From the NCBI RefSeq assembly GCF_002077945.1, contig NZ_LVYD01000051.1, positions 124,001 to 188,000 on the forward strand: DNA of 64,000 bases, read 5' to 3'. Made by a program: the position numbers and the translations under genes. The notes beneath the pieces are model-generated. The model was given only the letters and a program-made list of their open reading frames with translations. It was not told the origin of the DNA and ran no database searches. Within the stretch, counting starts at the first letter, position 1; each line of letters starts with the position of its first letter. Source of the stretch: Niastella vici. Lineage in GTDB: Bacteria > Bacteroidota > Bacteroidia > Chitinophagales > Chitinophagaceae. Below, one piece after another: positions 36,181-44,806 of this stretch.

Positions 36181-37546
36181 AAACGGACGGGTTGTAACTG
36201 CTGACGCAGATTTTACAGCCGATATTTTTGTTGTGGATGAAACCATACAAATGATCGGCAGAAACCTGAATGTGCAGGCAGATACCGAAATAGACGCCAC
36301 CGGCAAACTGGTTTTCCCGGGTGGTATCGATCCGCATGTACACCTCGATATGCCGTTCATGGGAACTTTTTCGAGCGACAATTACGAAACCGGTACACGC
36401 GCCGCCTTGTTTGGCGGCACTACCATGGTGATTGATTTTATTCTGCAAAAACAGGGCAACTCTTTACAATCGGCCCTGGATGAATGGCGGTCGCGGTCGG
36501 ATAATAATTGTGTGGGTGATTACAGCTTTCATATGGCGGTGACCGATTTTAATGATAATACGCGAACCGAAATTCAAAAGATGATAGAGCAGGAAGGCAT
36601 TACTTCCTTCAAAACCTTTATGGCCTATAAAGGCGCGCTTATGATCGACGACCGGCAAATGATCGGGTTAATGGAAGAAGTAAAGAAATATGGAGGGCTC
36701 ATAAACGTGCATGCCACCAACGGCGATATGATCGATTACCTGGTGGCCAAACATCGTGCAGAAAAGAAATTATCGCCCCTGTATCATTACCTGTCACAAC
36801 CTGAGATAACCGAAGCGGAAGCCTCGGAGCGCTTTGCCGACATGACCTATTATACCGGCTGCCCCGGTTATATTGTACACCTTACCTGTGAAGGTGCGTT
36901 GAATGCCGTGCGTAATGCTACGCGCCGCAATCAGAAAGTATTTGTGGAAACCTGTATCCAGTATTTGATCCTGGATGCCTCTTTATATGAAAAAGATTTT
37001 GAAGGCGCCAAATGGGTGATGAGCCCGCCATTGCGCCAGCCAAAAGACCAGGCAACCTTGTGGGCCGGCATTAACCAGGGACTGGTGCAGGTAGTGGCAA
37101 CGGACCATTGTCCGTTCAAATGGGAACAAAAGCTGACGGGCAAGGAAGATTTCTCGAAGATCCCGAATGGTCACCCGGCTATTGAGAATCGCATGGAACT
37201 ATTATATAGTGAAGGCGTGCATAAGGGAAAGATCAGCCTGAATAAATATGTGGAAGTGGCCTGTGCCAATCCGGCGAAAATATTTGGCATGTTCCCGCGC
37301 AAGGGAACGCTGGCGCCGGGCAGCGATGCCGACATAGTGATCTTTGATCCCAATGAGGCGCATACGCTTTCGGTAAACAGCCATCACATGAATGTGGATT
37401 ATTCAGCGTATGAAGGCTGGCCCATCAACGGCAAAGTAAAAACGGTGATCCTGCGCGGGCAAATAGCCATCGATAAAGGAAAGTGTTTGGTAAACAAAGG
37501 ATACGGACAATTTATAAAACGTAACAAAGTAGAAGGGAAAATATAA
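36164..37546 (+). CDS. hydA: dihydropyrimidinase
   Basis: 460 aa. Opens dihydrouracil/dihydrothymine to N-carbamoyl-beta-amino acids. Zn site: H58 and H60 (GIDPHVHLDMP), carboxylated K150 (SFKTFMAYKG), plus INVHATNGD and VVATDHCPF. The DHPase-type DMPFMGTFSSDNYETGTRAALFGGTT distinguishes it from allantoinase. Its start lies within the transporter end. Confidence 0.94.
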   Translation: MSLLIKNGRVVTADADFTADIFVVDETIQMIGRNLNVQADTEIDATGKLVFPGGIDPHVHLDMPFMGTFSSDNYETGTRAALFGGTTMVIDFILQKQGNSLQSALDEWRSRSDNNCVGDYSFHMAVTDFNDNTRTEIQKMIEQEGITSFKTFMAYKGALMIDDRQMIGLMEEVKKYGGLINVHATNGDMIDYLVAKHRAEKKLSPLYHYLSQPEITEAEASERFADMTYYTGCPGYIVHLTCEGALNAVRNATRRNQKVFVETCIQYLILDASLYEKDFEGAKWVMSPPLRQPKDQATLWAGINQGLVQVVATDHCPFKWEQKLTGKEDFSKIPNGHPAIENRMELLYSEGVHKGKISLNKYVEVACANPAKIFGMFPRKGTLAPGSDADIVIFDPNEAHTLSVNSHHMNVDYSAYEGWPINGKVKTVILRGQIAIDKGKCLVNKGYGQFIKRNKVEGKI

Positions 37547-37566
37547 AAGCATAACACAAAAAACAG

Positions 37567-37599
37567 TCCCGAGTGTCGGGAGGGCCCGGGGGAGGCCCT
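37567..37599. repeat. two tandem GC-rich hairpins between hydA and the next gene
   Basis: TCCCGA-GTG-TCGGGA (37567-37581) is followed directly by AGGGCC ... GGCCCT (37581-37599). No T-run follows on the plus strand, so it is more likely an RNA-stability or repeat element than a terminator inside this operon. Confidence 0.5.
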
Positions 37600-37630
37600 A
37601 AACAAAAAAAACTAAAAACTTTAAACTATT

Positions 37631-38497
37631 ATGGCCAGAATCATCAAATCGGGATTAATACAAATGAGTTTGCCGAAGACGGAAGGCGAAGGTACTATTG
37701 AAGAGATCAAAGAGGCGATGGTGCAAAAACATATTCCATATATTGAAAGGGCCGGTGAGCAGGGCGTGCAGATCTTATGCCTGCAGGAGATCTTCAATAC
37801 GCCGTATTTCTGTCCGGGCCAGGACAGGGCCTGGTACGAATCGGCCGAAACGGTGCCGGGGCCTACAACAGAACGCATGGCTGAATATGCCCGCAAATAT
37901 AATATGGTGATGATAGTACCAGTGTATGAAAAAGAACAGGCCGGTGTATTGTATAATACCGCTGCAGTGATCGATGCCGATGGAACCTATTTGGGCAAGT
38001 ACCGTAAGAACCATATACCCCATACTTCCGGTTTTTGGGAAAAGTTTTTCTTTAAACCCGGTAATCTCGGCTATCCGGTCTTTCAAACGCGGTATGCAAA
38101 AGTAGGTGTGTATATCTGTTATGACCGGCATTTCCCCGATGGCGCGCGGGTGTTGGGTTTGAATGGCGCTGAGATCGTTTACAACCCCTCTGCAACAGTG
38201 GCCGGGTTATCGCAATACCTCTGGAAGCTGGAACAACCGGCGCATGCAGCTGCCAATGGATATTTCATGGGTTGCATTAACCGGGTAGGGCAGGAGAAGC
38301 CCTGGAACCTGGGTAAGTTCTATGGTTCCTCTTATTTTGTTGATCCACGCGGACAAATATTTGCCCAGGCTTCAGAAGATAATGATGAATTGCTGGTGGC
38401 TGAGTTTGATCTGGAGATGATTGAAGAGGTAAGAAGCATCTGGCAGTTTTATAGAGACAGAAGGCCTGAAACTTATGGAAAGTTGGTGGAGCTTTAA
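37631..38497 (+). CDS. beta-ureidopropionase (N-carbamoyl-beta-alanine amidohydrolase), nitrilase family
   Basis: 288 aa. The nitrilase triad is complete: E53 (LQEIF), K126 (KYRKNHIP) and C163 (YICYDRHFPDG). It hydrolyses N-carbamoyl-beta-alanine to beta-alanine, CO2 and ammonia, the step after dihydropyrimidinase. PYFCPGQDRAWYESAE and IPHTSGFWEKFFFKPG are typical of the beta-ureidopropionase/AguB-like branch; N-carbamoylputrescine amidase is the closest alternative, excluded mainly by context. Confidence 0.92.
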   Translation: MARIIKSGLIQMSLPKTEGEGTIEEIKEAMVQKHIPYIERAGEQGVQILCLQEIFNTPYFCPGQDRAWYESAETVPGPTTERMAEYARKYNMVMIVPVYEKEQAGVLYNTAAVIDADGTYLGKYRKNHIPHTSGFWEKFFFKPGNLGYPVFQTRYAKVGVYICYDRHFPDGARVLGLNGAEIVYNPSATVAGLSQYLWKLEQPAHAAANGYFMGCINRVGQEKPWNLGKFYGSSYFVDPRGQIFAQASEDNDELLVAEFDLEMIEEVRSIWQFYRDRRPETYGKLVEL

Positions 38498-38531
38498 TTA
38501 TGCAACCAAATTGACTATTTAAACTGAATTA

Positions 38532-39872
38532 ATGCCAATAAAGAATAACCGGTTAACGGCTGAACAATACGAACAGAACTTCAGCGATATACACCCGCCA
38601 TTCGACAGCAGGGAATCGGCGCTGGTGGAAGCAAATCGTTGTTTGTACTGTTACGATGCACCCTGTACCAAAAGTTGTCCTACCTCTATCAATATTCCCA
38701 AGTTCATCAAGCAGATCAGTACCGATAATGTAAAAGGTTCTGCCCATACTATTCTTGTTTCCAACATCATGGGCGCAGGTTGTTCGCGCGTTTGTCCTGT
38801 TGAGAAATTATGTGAAGGCGCCTGCGTATATAATCTACTGGAAGAACCGCCGATACCCATTGCCCGGTTGCAACGCTATTCAACCGAACAGGCCATGGAA
38901 AAGCAATGGAAGCTGTTTGAACGCAAACCGGCTACCGGAAAAAAAGTGGCCATCGTAGGTGCAGGTCCGGCCGGTTTAAGTTGTGCGCATGTGTTGAGCC
39001 GCGCCGGCATCGATGTTACTATATATGAAAAGGAAAGCCAGGGGGGCGGTCTCATGACCTTTGGCATTGCCGCATATAAAGTAACGCCACAATTTTGTGA
39101 AGCTGAAGTGAATTATATCACTTCTATTGGCGGCATAACTATTAAATATGATCAGGAGCTCGGAAAAAATATAACGCTGGCTGAGCTCAAAAATAATTAT
39201 GATGCAGTGTACCTGGGATTCGGGGTTGGACTGGCCCGGCAACTGAATATCCCCGGTGAAGAGCTGACTGGCGTGGTAGATGCTATCCGTTTTATTTATG
39301 ATATCAGGGCTGGCGCCTATGAGCAGGTGCCGGTGGGCGATAAAGTGGCGGTGATCGGTATGGGTATGACGGCCATTGATGCAGCCACGCAAGCCAAAAG
39401 ACTGGGCGCTAAAGACGTTACCCTGGTATATCGCAGAACGCAGGCCGAAATGCCCTGCACCGAAGTAGAACTCGATATTGCCAAACTGGATGGATGCCGC
39501 ATTATGTGGTTAGCTGCGCCGGCAACTATTAAGGGTGAGAACGGAAAGGTGACCCAACTGGTCTGTAACCTCATGCAGCTGGGCGATCCTGATGCCAGCG
39601 GCCGCCGTTCGCCGGTAGAAACAGGTGAAACATTTACACTGGAAGTGGATATGGTGATCAAAGCGGCCGGACAAATTCCTTTTGAAGAACTGGTGAGCGG
39701 TAATCAAATACAACATAAGCAAGGGAAGATCGTGACGCAATCAAACGGCGCTACCAATATTGCCGGTGTTTTTGCCGGTGGTGATTGTGTGAATGGGGGA
39801 AAAGAAGTTGTTGATGCAGTGCAAGCTGGTAAAATTGGGGCAGATGCGATCCTTAAATACCTGAGTTTATAA
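38532..39872 (+). CDS. preT: NAD-dependent dihydropyrimidine dehydrogenase subunit PreT
   Basis: 446 aa, glutamate-synthase-small-subunit-like flavoprotein. N-terminal Fe-S domain with CLYCYDAPCTKSCP and GCSRVCPVEKLCEGACV, then FAD-binding VAIVGAGPAGLSCAHVL (about 138-155) and NAD-binding VAVIGMGMTAIDAATQAKRLG (about 272-292). It takes electrons from NADH and passes them to PreA, which reduces uracil or thymine. 69 bases upstream of preA, with a hairpin in the gap. Confidence 0.93.
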   Translation: MPIKNNRLTAEQYEQNFSDIHPPFDSRESALVEANRCLYCYDAPCTKSCPTSINIPKFIKQISTDNVKGSAHTILVSNIMGAGCSRVCPVEKLCEGACVYNLLEEPPIPIARLQRYSTEQAMEKQWKLFERKPATGKKVAIVGAGPAGLSCAHVLSRAGIDVTIYEKESQGGGLMTFGIAAYKVTPQFCEAEVNYITSIGGITIKYDQELGKNITLAELKNNYDAVYLGFGVGLARQLNIPGEELTGVVDAIRFIYDIRAGAYEQVPVGDKVAVIGMGMTAIDAATQAKRLGAKDVTLVYRRTQAEMPCTEVELDIAKLDGCRIMWLAAPATIKGENGKVTQLVCNLMQLGDPDASGRRSPVETGETFTLEVDMVIKAAGQIPFEELVSGNQIQHKQGKIVTQSNGATNIAGVFAGGDCVNGGKEVVDAVQAGKIGADAILKYLSL

Positions 39873-39880
39873 GTTTGTAA

Positions 39881-39912
39881 GTTATTCAGTTAAGAAGTTA
39901 AAACTGAATAAC
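39881..39912. repeat. hairpin of the GTAAGTTATT repeat family between preT and preA
   Basis: 11-bp arms GTTATTCAGTT (39881-39891) and AACTGAATAAC (39902-39912). The left arm belongs to the family also seen at 44706 and 49717. Lies inside an operon, so likely not a full terminator. Confidence 0.6.
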
Positions 39913-39941
39913 ACTGACAGTTACTAACTAAAAATATTATT

Positions 39942-41210
39942 ATGGCTGATATATCTGCAAATTTCCTTGGCATTAAATCGCCCAACCCGTTCTGGCTGGC
40001 GAGTGCACCGCCCACTGATAAAAAGATCAATGTGCTGCGGGCCTTTGAGGCGGGCTGGGGCGGCGTGGTTTGGAAAACATTGGGCAGCCAGGTGAAGAAT
40101 GTATCGAGCCGCTATTCAGCTGTCAACTACAATGGCTCCAAAGTAATGGGCCTGAATAATATCGAGCTCATCAGTGACCGGCCGTTAGAACTTAATCTGC
40201 GCGAAATAAAAGAATGTATAAAACTATTTCCCGACCGGGCCATGATCGTTTCGCTGATGGCCGATAATACGCGGGAAAAATGGCATGAGCTGATAGCCCA
40301 GGTAGAAGATACCGGTGCACATGGAATTGAACTGAATTTCGGTTGTCCGCACGGGATGACCGAACGCGGCATGGGCGCCGTAGTGGGGCAGGACCCTGAA
40401 ATTGCCCGGCTGGTAGTGGAATGGGTGATGGAAAAAGCCACCATACCCGTTATCACCAAGCTTACGCCCAATGTACATTCGGTTGTGCCAACAGGAAAAG
40501 CTTCGGTGGAAGCCGGCTCCAATGCCCTTTCATTGATAAACACCATACAATCGGTTACCGGTATTGACCTCGATACCTTTGTGCCCAATCCTTATGTAGC
40601 TGGTAAATCGGTATTTGGCGGTTATTGCGGACCGGCAGTAAAACCCATTGCACTCAAGATGCTGGCTACCATTAGCCAGGACCCGGTAACAGCCAAAGTC
40701 CCTATCTCTGGTATTGGTGGTGTAAGCACCTGGAAAGATGCGGTGGAGTTTATGTTGTTAGGCGCTACCACCGTACAGGTGTGTACGGCGGTAATGAAAC
40801 ATGGGTTCAGGATAGTAGAAGATATGTGCGAAGGCCTCAACAACTGGATGGATGAAAAAGGATTCAAAACCATCAATGATTTCATTGGCAAATCGGTTCC
40901 CCACCTTACACAATGGGAAGAGCTTGATATCAACTATCATATTGTAGCGAACATAGATCAGGAAAAATGCATTCACTGCGGTCTTTGTTATATTGCCTGT
41001 GAAGATGCCTCGCATCAGTCGATCAACCTGCAATACGGAGATCCATACAACAACTATACTATTAAAGAAGAGGAATGCGTTGGTTGTAATTTGTGTAAGC
41101 TTATTTGTCCGGTCGACAATTGCATTACCATGGTTGAGCAACGCAAAGGCCCCGATTATATTAACTGGAAAGAGTTTCAACAACGTGGTTTGCCCCTGAA
41201 TGATCATTGA
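39942..41210 (+). CDS. preA: NAD-dependent dihydropyrimidine dehydrogenase subunit PreA
   Basis: 422 aa. FMN-binding dihydroorotate-dehydrogenase-like barrel (LNFGCPHGMTERGMG, ITKLTPNV, GIGGVSTWKDAVEFMLLGATTVQVCTA) and a C-terminal domain with two [4Fe-4S] motifs (CIHCGLCYIACEDASHQSI and CVGCNLCKLICPVDNC). Reduces uracil/thymine to the dihydro form. Last gene of the plus run that ends with acetyl-CoA production by mmsA; together the run encodes the whole reductive pathway. Confidence 0.95.
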   Translation: MADISANFLGIKSPNPFWLASAPPTDKKINVLRAFEAGWGGVVWKTLGSQVKNVSSRYSAVNYNGSKVMGLNNIELISDRPLELNLREIKECIKLFPDRAMIVSLMADNTREKWHELIAQVEDTGAHGIELNFGCPHGMTERGMGAVVGQDPEIARLVVEWVMEKATIPVITKLTPNVHSVVPTGKASVEAGSNALSLINTIQSVTGIDLDTFVPNPYVAGKSVFGGYCGPAVKPIALKMLATISQDPVTAKVPISGIGGVSTWKDAVEFMLLGATTVQVCTAVMKHGFRIVEDMCEGLNNWMDEKGFKTINDFIGKSVPHLTQWEELDINYHIVANIDQEKCIHCGLCYIACEDASHQSINLQYGDPYNNYTIKEEECVGCNLCKLICPVDNCITMVEQRKGPDYINWKEFQQRGLPLNDH

Positions 41211-41410
41211 TTGCATACTATGCTTTTAACACTTCCGTAATGTGTAAATAACATTGTGGTGACGCCCTTTATTTTTACCACAAAGTGGTATTGCGTGATT
41301 TTTATTAGGATGTACCTTCACTTTCGGTCCGTAATTCAGCTCCCCAGCTCCAATGCCCACTGACGCAGGACTACCATTAAAATTATTTTACAAGAAAAAA
41401 TAGCACCGAT

Positions 41411-41587
41411 ATGCCACTGGTGATAAAAGAGTTGCATATAAAGATCACTATTAACCAACCTGCACAAGCCCAGCAGGCGACAGCTGTATCGGTTGGAAAC
41501 GAGGGCATTGGCGAGGCGGATAAGGCTATTATTTCACGGAGCGAGGGCGATAAAGAAGGGAAGCAGAACGACAACCTTATAAAATAG
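41411..41587 (+). CDS. DUF5908-type small protein of contractile injection systems
   Basis: 58 aa, from ATG 41411 to TAG 41587. It begins MPLVIKELHIKITINQPA and continues with a low-complexity hydrophilic tail rich in Gln, Glu, Lys and Asn. The MPxxIKELxIKxxV/I-N start is what I recall for DUF5908 proteins, which in Bacteroidota sit next to the tape-measure gene of contractile injection loci. Here too it directly precedes such a gene (4 bases apart). Function unknown. Confidence 0.65.
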   Translation: MPLVIKELHIKITINQPAQAQQATAVSVGNEGIGEADKAIISRSEGDKEGKQNDNLIK

Positions 41588-41591
41588 TGCC

Positions 41592-43022
41592 TTGGGGTTT
41601 ATTGGCAAACATATCATCCTGAAACAAGTGATTGACCTGGAATACCATGGCCAGGCAGATGGGTTTGCCCTGCAACGCCAGGTGTCTGACTGGTGCCACC
41701 GCGAACTGATACCGCAGATGGAAGAACAATTGGGAAAGCTTCGCACAAAGGGGAAAGTGTACCGGATCGATAAGCTGGAAATAGCGGTGCAGGTTGATGG
41801 CAATAAATGGATGGCCGATGCTACCGTACAGATCGTTCAACAATTACATGACCAGGTAGAACAGGAAATTCAAAAATATCATACTGACTCCGGTTTAACC
41901 CCGGCAACTTATCAGCAACTTTTTGTTGATGCCTTTATTTATTTTCTGCAGCATGGCCATTTACCGTGGTGGAGCCCTGTTTCAACACATCATATCTGGC
42001 TGGAAGAATTGGATAACCTGTTGATCACCGGTTTTGGTGAAAATGCCAGGGCCCGGTTGCTGCATTTATTAAAGCAGCAGGTTGTGCAGCAGCGCGTTTT
42101 ATATGAGGTGCCCGACGAATTGTTTATCAAACTGATGGTGCAGATCAACAGTGGTATTGAACAGGGCATCACCAACCTAATGAACGACATCAGAAAACTG
42201 GTTAAAGACGAAGATGAAAGACGAACCGTGTTGCCGGTTTTCAGGCAATGTGTTATGGCCTGTATTTACAGAGTAGATCATCACCAGTTTGCGGAACATG
42301 TATATGCACATTTTGTACATCAGTTATCTGCCCGCGGGCATTTGCAACATATACCCGTCAACAATGGAAAATTCAAACACAAAATAGCCGTTGGGCACCT
42401 GACAAATGGAAAAAGCAAAGAAGAGGAAGCTGTTCTAACGGCAGATTCTTTTACCATTAAGCAGGAGGGCATCTATATCCAGAATGCGGGGCTCATAATT
42501 GTGGCTTCCTTTCTGCCGGCTTTATTTAACAAGCTTGATGTGTTTGATGGTTCGGCCATAACCGATATGAACCGGGCTGTTTGCCTGGTGCAATACCTGG
42601 CCTCGGGCAGAGAAAGGATTGCAGAGTTTGAACTGGGCCTGGCGAAGATCCTTTGCGGTCTTGAAACAGATACGCCGGTTGATACCAACATCCGGTTAAC
42701 GAAAACAGAAAAACAGGAAATACACGCTTTACTACTATCGGTTATTGATTATTGGGAAGCATTAAAAGATACTTCGCCCGAAGGTATACAACATTCCTTC
42801 CTGCAACGGCGTGGCAAGTTGCAATTGGTAAACAACGATTGGGTATTGCAGATAGAGCAAAAAAACTGGGATGTACTGTTACAACAATTGCCCTGGAGCA
42901 TCAACACCATAAAGCTGCCCTGGATGCCGGGCCAGTTAAAAACGGCCTACGAAACGAATATGGAGTTCCGCATCCTGCATACTAATGAAGGAAAGGTTGA
43001 ATACCTGGACCAACAGTTATAA
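41592..43022 (+). CDS. contractile injection system tape-measure-type protein, short orphan form
   Basis: 476 aa from a TTG at 41592; a stop at 41580-41582 excludes an earlier start and there is no ATG. The N-terminal motif KHIILKQVIDLEYHG, FALQRQVSDWCHRELIPQMEE and YRIDKLEI, and the C-terminal YIQNAGLIIVASFLPALF, RAVCLVQYLASG, LAKILCGL, SFLQRRGKL and LPWSINTIKLPWM match the Bacteroidota 'contractile injection system tape measure protein' family. Relatives I know are longer, with a variable middle. No sheath, tube, baseplate or AAA ATPase gene lies in this window, so this is either a remnant or a protein used by a distant system. Confidence 0.75.
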   Translation: MGFIGKHIILKQVIDLEYHGQADGFALQRQVSDWCHRELIPQMEEQLGKLRTKGKVYRIDKLEIAVQVDGNKWMADATVQIVQQLHDQVEQEIQKYHTDSGLTPATYQQLFVDAFIYFLQHGHLPWWSPVSTHHIWLEELDNLLITGFGENARARLLHLLKQQVVQQRVLYEVPDELFIKLMVQINSGIEQGITNLMNDIRKLVKDEDERRTVLPVFRQCVMACIYRVDHHQFAEHVYAHFVHQLSARGHLQHIPVNNGKFKHKIAVGHLTNGKSKEEEAVLTADSFTIKQEGIYIQNAGLIIVASFLPALFNKLDVFDGSAITDMNRAVCLVQYLASGRERIAEFELGLAKILCGLETDTPVDTNIRLTKTEKQEIHALLLSVIDYWEALKDTSPEGIQHSFLQRRGKLQLVNNDWVLQIEQKNWDVLLQQLPWSINTIKLPWMPGQLKTAYETNMEFRILHTNEGKVEYLDQQL

Positions 43023-43232
43023 TATACAGGAAGACCCTCATGTGTATAAATATATTTCCCGCCCGGGCAACCTTTTTATTGGCCCGTACTTGCTAAACAA
43101 GGTAAATTAGTATTCACATAACGCACAGGTATAGTCAGAAAGGCTACCTTCTTCTACCGTAAATCTGCAGAACGTCTTATTGCATTAATTAACCGGCTGC
43201 TCCTGTATCAGGGAGTATGACAATCTTTTGGA

Positions 43233-43274
43233 GAATGCAGAATGCGCTACGCTCAACGCCGAACGCGTAATGCC
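43233..43274. repeat. heptad repeat, GAATGCG family, upstream of the BSP peptidase gene
   Basis: Six 7-base units (GAATGCA, GAATGCG, CTACGCT, CAACGCC, GAACGCG, TAATGCC) in register, 50 bases before the ATG at 43325. The rest of the gap 43023-43324 shows no gene. Confidence 0.7.
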
Positions 43275-43324
43275 TCCTTATGTCTTTTCTTAACTAATTA
43301 ACTAAAGCTAACAAACTATTATCT

Positions 43325-44704
43325 ATGAAAAGAATTATTTACACATTATTACTAAGTATTGTTGTGCAAACCGTTATGTCTCAAACACCCCCAGCCACCT
43401 GGCAGGAACATTGGTTTGAGCACAACCAGTTACTCAACCGTAAATTCTATGATAATGATGTTGCGGTATATTACGACAATGACGTAAGCGCCTCCGTTAC
43501 CTGGCCCTACACCTATATGGGCGATGTATGGCGTTATGTAAAGAACGTGTACGGCAACTTTGGCAGCGATGCACACCTGTTTGCGGTTTTTCATACCAAT
43601 AAATACAGCGGCGGCCACCCGTCAACGTATTTCGATGCCAGCCACGATTACCGCAATGTGATCGATGTAGGCCCTGGTCCCTGGACGAGCGGTGGTACCG
43701 GCGGTGATCTTGATATTGCTACCCACGAAGTGGCACATATTGTAGAAGGCGCCAGCAAAGGAATTAAAGGTTCGCCGGCCTTTCCTATCTGGGGCGATAG
43801 CAAATGGGCTGAGATCTTTATTTATGATGTGTACCTCGGCCTCGGTAAAACCAGCGAAGCAACACGTTGGTATAACCAGCTGCAAAATCAAACTGATAAT
43901 TTTCCGGTAACCGGTACGCACTGGTTCCGCGATTGGTTCTACCCCATCTATAATAATTACGGCGGTACCCAGGTGTTGAACCGATTTTTTACCCTGCTGG
44001 CCCAGTATTTTCCCCAGAGTGGTGGCAGCTATACGCGCGATATGAACTGGGGTGAATTTATTCATTTCTGGAGCGGTGCTACCGGTGTAAGTCTTAAACC
44101 GCTGGCTACTTCCGCTTTCGGCTGGACATCCACAATGGACTCACAGTTTAACCAGGCGCGTATTGATTTTCCATTTGCATATGGTACCGGAGTGGCAAGC
44201 GTTTACAAACATTGCAATTATGGCGGGTATGTAACTGCGTTGGGTGTTGGCAATTATACCCTGACCCAATTGCAGAACATGGGCGTGTTGAATGATGATA
44301 TCTCTTCTATAAAAGTGAACAGCGGTTACCAGGTGCAATTGTTCTGGGACGATAATTTCTCCGGAACTTCCATCACCATAACTTCAGACAATACCTGCCT
44401 GGTCGCTAATAATTTCAATGATAAGGCCTCATCGCTCAAGGTTTCTGCTGTAAGTGCTACGGCAAGGGTGGCAACGGACAAGTTCATAATTTACCCCAAC
44501 CCCGTGGGTCAGGAACTACGGTTCAACACCACACAGCCAGTAGCCGGTTCAATGATAAGGATACAGGATATGATGGGACGTGAAGTAATGCAAGCCAAAC
44601 TAACCACGAATTATATTGACGTATCGAAGTTGCCTTCAGGTGTATACACGTTGGTGGTTACCAATAATGATAAAACGATCACCCGTCGATTTGTAAAACG
44701 ATAA
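43325..44704 (+). CDS. T9SS-exported basic-secretory-protein-type metallopeptidase with beta/gamma-crystallin domain
   Basis: 459 aa. Signal peptide (1-20, VQTVMSQ). The catalytic domain (about 25-285) resembles plant-like basic secretory proteins and has HEVAH at 134-138 followed by WGDSKWAEIF. A beta/gamma-crystallin-like domain (about 288-380; KHCNYGGYVTALGVGNYTL, WDDNFSGTS) comes next. The C-terminus is a type IX sorting domain (IIYPNPVGQE ... ITRRFVKR). It is thus probably cell-surface or secreted. The next gene shares the crystallin and sorting modules. Substrate unknown. Confidence 0.82.
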   Translation: MKRIIYTLLLSIVVQTVMSQTPPATWQEHWFEHNQLLNRKFYDNDVAVYYDNDVSASVTWPYTYMGDVWRYVKNVYGNFGSDAHLFAVFHTNKYSGGHPSTYFDASHDYRNVIDVGPGPWTSGGTGGDLDIATHEVAHIVEGASKGIKGSPAFPIWGDSKWAEIFIYDVYLGLGKTSEATRWYNQLQNQTDNFPVTGTHWFRDWFYPIYNNYGGTQVLNRFFTLLAQYFPQSGGSYTRDMNWGEFIHFWSGATGVSLKPLATSAFGWTSTMDSQFNQARIDFPFAYGTGVASVYKHCNYGGYVTALGVGNYTLTQLQNMGVLNDDISSIKVNSGYQVQLFWDDNFSGTSITITSDNTCLVANNFNDKASSLKVSAVSATARVATDKFIIYPNPVGQELRFNTTQPVAGSMIRIQDMMGREVMQAKLTTNYIDVSKLPSGVYTLVVTNNDKTITRRFVKR

Positions 44705-44705
44705 T

Positions 44706-44783
44706 GAGTTCGTAAGTTATTTAGTTGTTGATTTAGTAAGTTCTTAATGTCAGAAACTTACTAAATCAATAACTAACGAACTC
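44706..44783. repeat. long hairpin of the GTAAGTTATT heptad family
   Basis: GAGTTCGTAAGTTATT starts 2 bases after the peptidase stop; the complementary arm ends AATAACTAACGAACTC at 44783. Arms of about 29-37 bases with one internal offset. Same family as 39881 and 49717. Confidence 0.75.
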
Positions 44784-44806
44784 AATAACCAAAAAACTAA
44801 TGTACA

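Noticed and set aside
37567-37599. Terminator between hydA and beta-ureidopropionase
   Set aside because: GC hairpins are present, but no T-run follows on the plus strand and the genes form a continuous pathway run.
41353-41403. 16-codon frame MPTDAGLPLKLFYKKK just before the DUF5908 gene
   Set aside because: Too short, no homology; cannot be told apart from chance or from a remnant of a lost gene.
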